DNA of 37,562 nt from assembly GCA_026399895.1 (NCBI GenBank), contig JAPLQC010000082.1, positions 1 through 37,562 of the forward strand. Direction: 5' to 3'. Origin of the DNA: Burkholderiales bacterium (GTDB taxonomy: Bacteria; Pseudomonadota; Gammaproteobacteria; Burkholderiales; Burkholderiaceae_D). The translations under genes were made by a program, and so were the position numbers. The notes under the pieces are model-generated. The model saw nothing but the letters and a program-made list of their open reading frames with translations. It made no database searches and was not told the origin of the DNA. Below are positions 33,800 to 37,562 of the stretch, one piece after another. Every line of letters starts with the position of its first letter. Positions within the stretch are counted from its first letter, which is position 1.

Positions 33800-35203
33800 C
33801 TAAATCACTGGTCGCGCTACTGGCTTGACTGCCTCGTAAGCGCGCGCGACTCGCAGCACCAGCGCATCATCAAACATCGGCCCGACGATTTGCAGGCCGA
33901 CTGGTAGACCGGCGGTGGTGAGTCCACAGGGCACGGTAATCGCCGGTTGCTGCGTGAGGTTGAAGGGGTAGCTAAACGGCGTCCAGCCGAGGAACTGCTG
34001 TACATCGAAATGCGCTTCGCCGGCTGCACGCGCTTCGAAAGCGGGTACTGCTACCGTTGGGGTGACGAGTACATCGTAGCCTTGCATGAACTGTCGCATC
34101 ATCGAACCCAACTCGGCACGGCGTAACTGTAAGCGGTGAATATCTGCAAAAGTGTATTGCGCGCCCTGAGCTGCCTGCGCCTGAAAATCCGGGTCAGTTA
34201 ATGCTTGCTGCTCGGATGACATACCAGTCCAAATTTGATGCACCACCGAGAACCAGAGCCCGACGCTGATATCGATGGGATCTGTAAAGCCTGGATCGCA
34301 CTGCTCTACCTGCGCGCCAAGATCCTGCAACACATGCACTGCATCCTCGACACGCTTCGCCACTTCAGGGTCTACCTTGGCATAACCTAAGGTAGGTGAA
34401 TACGCCACGCGCAGACCCTGAATGCCCTTCTCCAAGTTCGCAGTGTAATCGGTTGCATCAACCGGCAATGAAAACCAGTCGCGCGCATCCGGCTGCTTCA
34501 TCACGTTCAGCATCAATGCACAGTCAGTCACGCTCATGGTGTGCGGCCCCAAATGCGCAACCGTACCGAAGGGCGATAGCGGATACGCGGGTACGCGACC
34601 AAAGCTCGGCTTCAAACCGACATTGCCGCAAAACGCGGCAGGAATACGCACACTACCTGCGCCGTCAGTACCTACCGCGAGCGGCCCCATACCGGCCGCA
34701 ACTGCTGCGGCTGCACCCCCTGAAGAACCACCGGTGGTGCATGACAAGTTCCAGGGGTTGCGGGTGATGCCATGCAGCGGTGAGTTAGTCTCGGCCTTGC
34801 AGCCGAATTCCGGTGTCGTGGTTTTACCGAGCAGAACCGCACCGGCCTCACGCAGACGCGCTGTGACGGGCGCGTCAATCTCCCACGCTTGTGCGGGATT
34901 GATCGTGCGGCTTCCGCGCAGTGTCGGCCACTCCCGAGTGAGAATCAAATCCTTGATCGAGGCTGGCACACCTTCCAATACACCGACCGCTGCACCATTG
35001 TGACGATGCGCTTGCCAGCGTTGCTCGCTTTGGCGCGCACTGGCTAGCGCTCGCTCGGCATCCACTACACAAAATGCATTAATCGCCGGGTTCAGTTTTT
35101 CGATACGTGCGAGTACGTCAGTCGTCACTTCAACCGGCGATAAGCTTCCGCTGCGATACAGGGCGAGTAGTTGATGCGCTGCGAAAGTAGTTAGCTCAGA
35201 CAT
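33800..35203 (-). CDS. Amidase signature family enzyme
   Basis: This 467-residue amidase has the Ser-cisSer-Lys triad region: Lys in PASIKDLIL, and Ser in TTGGSSGGAAAAVAAGMGPL. GTDGAGSVRIPAAFCG follows. It hydrolyses a C-N amide bond in the cytoplasm. It resembles stand-alone amidases more than GatA, because no gatB or gatC is beside it. It lies upstream of the aminotransferase on the same strand with a 176-nt gap, so co-transcription is possible. It may release ammonia from an amide made in amine catabolism, but the substrate is unknown. No ribosome-binding site is obvious. Confidence 0.85.
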   Translation of the reverse strand: MSELTTFAAHQLLALYRSGSLSPVEVTTDVLARIEKLNPAINAFCVVDAERALASARQSEQRWQAHRHNGAAVGVLEGVPASIKDLILTREWPTLRGSRTINPAQAWEIDAPVTARLREAGAVLLGKTTTPEFGCKAETNSPLHGITRNPWNLSCTTGGSSGGAAAAVAAGMGPLAVGTDGAGSVRIPAAFCGNVGLKPSFGRVPAYPLSPFGTVAHLGPHTMSVTDCALMLNVMKQPDARDWFSLPVDATDYTANLEKGIQGLRVAYSPTLGYAKVDPEVAKRVEDAVHVLQDLGAQVEQCDPGFTDPIDISVGLWFSVVHQIWTGMSSEQQALTDPDFQAQAAQGAQYTFADIHRLQLRRAELGSMMRQFMQGYDVLVTPTVAVPAFEARAAGEAHFDVQQFLGWTPFSYPFNLTQQPAITVPCGLTTAGLPVGLQIVGPMFDDALVLRVARAYEAVKPVARPVI

Positions 35204-35342
35204 GAGATGGAATTGCGCCGCTTAGTCGTAATGTACTCGACAAACTGCTATTGGGTAGCCAGACCCAACGTGTCATCGAACACGCTGAGGTACTCGTTAT
35301 CGTTTATCACAAGCAGCGCTGGGAAAAGTGAATTTTTAAAAA

Positions 35343-36426
35343 TCAGAGATCGCGCCCTGGCTGCAACGCTGCACCAGCGCTGCTGGTCCATTTGCCTGCC
35401 TTGTCTTGTAGGACAACATCGACACCCCAACGCCGACATTCAGACTCAATGCGCGAAGGTGGCAGCATGAAGAAGACCTTGGTCAATGCATCTGCCATAG
35501 CGCAGCTGGGTGCCAGTACCGTAACTGAGGACCAGTGCTGTGGTGAGTAACCTGTGCGAGGGTCGAGAATATGATGATGACGGCGATCTGCACTGAATAC
35601 CGTATGCGAATCTGATGAGGTTGCCATCGCACGACCATCCGATTGCAGCAAAGGGCCACTACCTGCGCGTACTTGATTTGGCTTTCCTGGATGAGAAACA
35701 GCATCTTCGATTTTCAGTCGCCATGGCAACGCATTAGGGGCCTGCCCTAACAGACTAGTTTCGCCGCTATCAATCAGTGCATGACGAATACCATTGCTAC
35801 GCAGCGCTTCGCGCGCGCGATCTGACGAATATCCCTGCGCCACACCATTCACGATCTGACGCATATCCCTGCGCCACACCATTCAGCGACAGCGCGGCGC
35901 CTGGCGCATTCAAGCGCACGGATGTCGGGCTTAGCTCCATGGCACGCAAGTTCACCAAACGCTGTGCACGCTCTACCTCTTTCGCTGATGGCAGGCGATT
36001 CGCCTCGGTAGCCTGCGACCATAGCTGCCATAGCGGCTGCATGCTGATGTCGAAGCTGCCTGCGCTCTTGGTGCCTACCTGCTTCGACATCCTGAGTACT
36101 GATAACAAGTCGCGGTCTGCATGGTCTAGCTTGCCAGTGCGGTTGAGACGACTAATCGAACTCTCTGCATCGAACAAACTCATTTGGCGCTCGACATGGC
36201 GGATCGCTTTGACCGCTGCATCCAATGCAGCTTCCAACTGATCGGCATTCTCATGCGCCGCCTTGATCCATAGCGTGGTGCCAAAACCCAGCAATGTACG
36301 CTCACGCCAGACCAGCTTCCCGACAGACGCTGCGCGATCTGCAGCCCACGCCTTGGCCAGCATGCTGTTCGACAGCCCAACACCGAGCAAACCCCAACCC
36401 CACGCCAGACATTGACGCCGCTTCAT
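35343..36426 (-). pseudogene. apbE: ApbE-type FAD:protein FMN transferase disrupted by a 34-bp tandem duplication
   Basis: The N-terminal frame starts at ATG 36426 (GGAG 9 nt upstream) with a KRRQCLAWGWGL signal peptide, possibly Tat type. It runs through ERQMSLFDAESSISRLNRTG to LNGVAQGYASDR. The C-terminal frame repeats NGVAQGYSSDRAREAL and continues to HHILDPRTGYSP and AMADALTKVFF, the flavin/Mg-binding end of ApbE. A 34-nt duplication between them shifts the frame. Removing one copy leaves 349 codons plus a stop, a normal ApbE length. ApbE covalently attaches FMN to Thr residues of periplasmic or membrane proteins such as NqrB or RnfG. No flavin acceptor gene is next to it. Confidence 0.85.
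35819..35886. repeat. 34-bp tandem duplication inside apbE
   Basis: Copy 1 (35819-35852) and copy 2 (35853-35886) both begin GATCTGACG and share ATATCCCTGCGCC; they match at 32 of 34 positions. The differences are A/C at position 10 and C/G at position 34. Because 34 is not a multiple of three, the second copy breaks the apbE frame. Confidence 0.9.
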
Positions 36427-36727
36427 GTTGACTCCACTTTTGACTGCACTGGTAATCACGCGATATTCGCGTTTACGCTCCTGATTCAGCGGTGACAACC
36501 TCCGCCACTACCCTTCCAACGACGCCGTCTTGGGGGCGAATCGGCAGAGGAGTTGTCTTTTTTATTATTCACGACAGCTGGCACTTGTACCAACTTGTGG
36601 GCACGCCCGCTGTACGCCCTAGCCTAGGATGCTTGTAAACAAATTTATCACGAACACCATAATCCATAAATCAATACCTGCGAATTACACCGCAACCGAA
36701 CATATATGCGGTTTCGCAGTAACAAAG
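36427..36727. other. Non-coding stretch upstream of apbE
   Basis: This 301-nt stretch should hold the apbE promoter (minus strand). A GGAG ribosome-binding site is the only clear element. The open frame upstream of ATG 36426 (to 36498) has no separate support. No other gene or clear operator was seen. Confidence 0.5.
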
Positions 36728-36757
36728 AAAAAGCCCGTCAAATTGACGGGCTTTTTT
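36728..36757 (-). terminator. Rho-independent terminator after the malyl-CoA lyase gene
   Basis: AAAAAGCCCGTCAA and TTGACGGGCTTTTT are perfect 14-nt complementary arms around one base. Long A and T tracts flank it, so it works on paper in both directions. It lies 76 nt past the stop of the minus-strand lyase gene, its likely client. Confidence 0.92.
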
Positions 36758-36832
36758 CTTTTGACTGTACCTTTTTCAGTTACTTACTGAGGCCACAGAT
36801 TCAAATTAATAGATTTAAAAATCAATCACTAA

Positions 36833-37562
36833 TCAGCTCTGCCCACCGATATGCTGTGCCTTGGCAAGCAATGCCTCGGCCATGCGGATACTGGCGATGT
36901 CAATCATGCGGCCATCCAGACTGACGGCACCCTTGCCGGCTTTAGCCGCCTCGTCCATTGCCTGCATGATGCGTTTAGCACGGGTGACTTCCGCCTCCGA
37001 CGGTGTGTAGACCTGATTCGCCAGTTCGATCTGTGATGGGTGAATTGCCCACTTGCCCTCGTAGCCTAAAACGGCTGCACGGTTCGCCGCAGACAGATAA
37101 CCATCTGTATCGCTGAAATCACCAAACGGGCCATCGATCGGGCGCAGACCGTACGCACGGCATGCCACCATCATGCGCGTTTGTGCTGCATGCCAGGGGT
37201 CGGTCCAGAAATACTCACGATTACCATCGGCGTCGCGATCTGTCAGCACGCCAGAATCTTTATTGACGCCACCAATCACGGTGGTGCGCGCACGTGTAGA
37301 TGCGGCGTAATCAGCCACACCAAATGACATGGCTTCCAAGCGCTTGCTGGATTGCGCGATCGCTTCAACGTTCGCCATGCCAAGCGCGGTTTCGATCAAG
37401 ACTTCAAAACCGATACGCTTGGTGCGGCCCATCGCAGTTTCAATCTGCGTCACCATCATGTCGATGGCATACACATCGGCAGGCGTGCCTACCTTCGGTA
37501 TCAGAATCATGTCGAGGCGCGGACAGGCTTCGACAATATCAACTACGTCGCGATACATATAA
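36833..37562 (-). CDS. mcl1: L-malyl-CoA/beta-methylmalyl-CoA lyase (CitE-like family), 5' end outside window
   Basis: This is the C-terminal ~243 residues of a CoA-ester lyase. It matches Rhodobacter Mcl1 as I recall it in YRDVVDIVEA, LIPKVGTPADVYAID, FEVLIETALG, SSKRLEAMSFGVADYAAS, DGPFGDFSDTDGY and GKWAIHPSQIELANQV. The enzyme cleaves malyl-CoA to acetyl-CoA and glyoxylate (and methylmalyl-CoA to propionyl-CoA and glyoxylate), as in the ethylmalonyl-CoA and 3-hydroxypropionate routes. A segment around GVNKDSGVLTDRDADGNRE looks longer than in Mcl1. The frame runs to the window edge, so the apparent ATG at 37558 is internal. Plain citrate lyase beta chains are less similar. Confidence 0.88.
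   Translation of the reverse strand, partial: YMYRDVVDIVEACPRLDMILIPKVGTPADVYAIDMMVTQIETAMGRTKRIGFEVLIETALGMANVEAIAQSSKRLEAMSFGVADYAASTRARTTVIGGVNKDSGVLTDRDADGNREYFWTDPWHAAQTRMMVACRAYGLRPIDGPFGDFSDTDGYLSAANRAAVLGYEGKWAIHPSQIELANQVYTPSEAEVTRAKRIMQAMDEAAKAGKGAVSLDGRMIDIASIRMAEALLAKAQHIGGQS

Noticed and set aside
33740..33800. GGCGA/TCGCC repeat downstream of the amidase gene as a terminator
   Set aside because: Only a 5-bp stem with the T-run inside the loop, so it does not fit an intrinsic terminator.
35248..35439. 63-codon minus-strand frame overlapping the end of apbE
   Set aside because: Most of it overlaps the conserved ApbE C-terminus in another frame and there is no ribosome-binding site; the non-overlapping end alone is too short to support.
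1..37562. CRISPR arrays, tRNA or rRNA genes, insertion sequences, integrases or phage genes
   Set aside because: None seen by eye; the only clear tandem repeat is the two-copy 34-bp unit in apbE. A tRNA or IS search program was not available.

Overview
The window looks like part of a chromosome from a phototrophic betaproteobacterium, most likely Burkholderiales. The clue is a compact puc operon encoding a peripheral light-harvesting (LH2) antenna. It is embedded in ordinary nutrient-uptake and catabolic genes (branched-chain-type and Fe(III) ABC importers, class III aminotransferase, CaiB-type CoA transferase, L-malyl-CoA lyase). The LH2 alpha chain carries a long Ala/Pro-containing tail like the one known in Rubrivivax gelatinosus. 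The genus cannot be fixed from sequence alone. No tRNA, rRNA, CRISPR array, insertion sequence or phage gene was seen.

Layout. (1) 1-3622, minus strand: a branched-chain-amino-acid-type ABC importer (binding protein, livH, livM, truncated livG). (2) 3837-7660, minus: an Fe(III) importer fbpABC with a perfect 7-1-7 Fur-box palindrome upstream of fbpA. (3) 7795-9975, minus: puc operon pucB-pucA-hairpin-pucC-small membrane ORF-terminator. A probable sigma70 promoter overlaps a TGT-N12-ACA site (PpsR/CrtJ type). (4) 10151-14170, plus, divergent from puc: a KdpD-like kinase lacking the usual N-terminal sensory domains, a KdpE-like regulator, and a frame-disrupted kup K+ transporter. (5) 14224-17535: a small membrane protein, a TerB-like protein, a BtuF-like binding protein without signal peptide, a bactofilin and a quinone oxidoreductase-like MDR protein. 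(6) 17610-21427: a broken acyl-CoA dehydrogenase divergent from a CaiB/BaiF CoA-transferase and an aromatic-acid-type MFS transporter. (7) 21493-25479: ethanolamine ammonia-lyase eutBC divergent from an ethanolamine-type permease. (8) 25648-35203: a polyamine block with the gene order of E. coli ydcSTUVW (ABC importer plus gamma-aminobutyraldehyde dehydrogenase), a divergent LysR regulator, a class III aminotransferase and an amidase. (9) 35343-37562: apbE disrupted by a 34-bp tandem duplication, a strong terminator, and the 3' part of an L-malyl-CoA lyase gene.

Most notable. The LH2 alpha chain has Phe44-Leu45 where B850 complexes have Tyr-Trp, the pair known from B800-820 (LH3) antennae. 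The beta chain has Gln29 in place of the usual B800-contacting Arg. A 38-residue single-helix ORF follows pucC and could be an accessory antenna subunit. Separately, three genes (kup, acyl-CoA dehydrogenase, apbE) carry out-of-frame indels. These are either real decay or assembly errors and need read-level checking.
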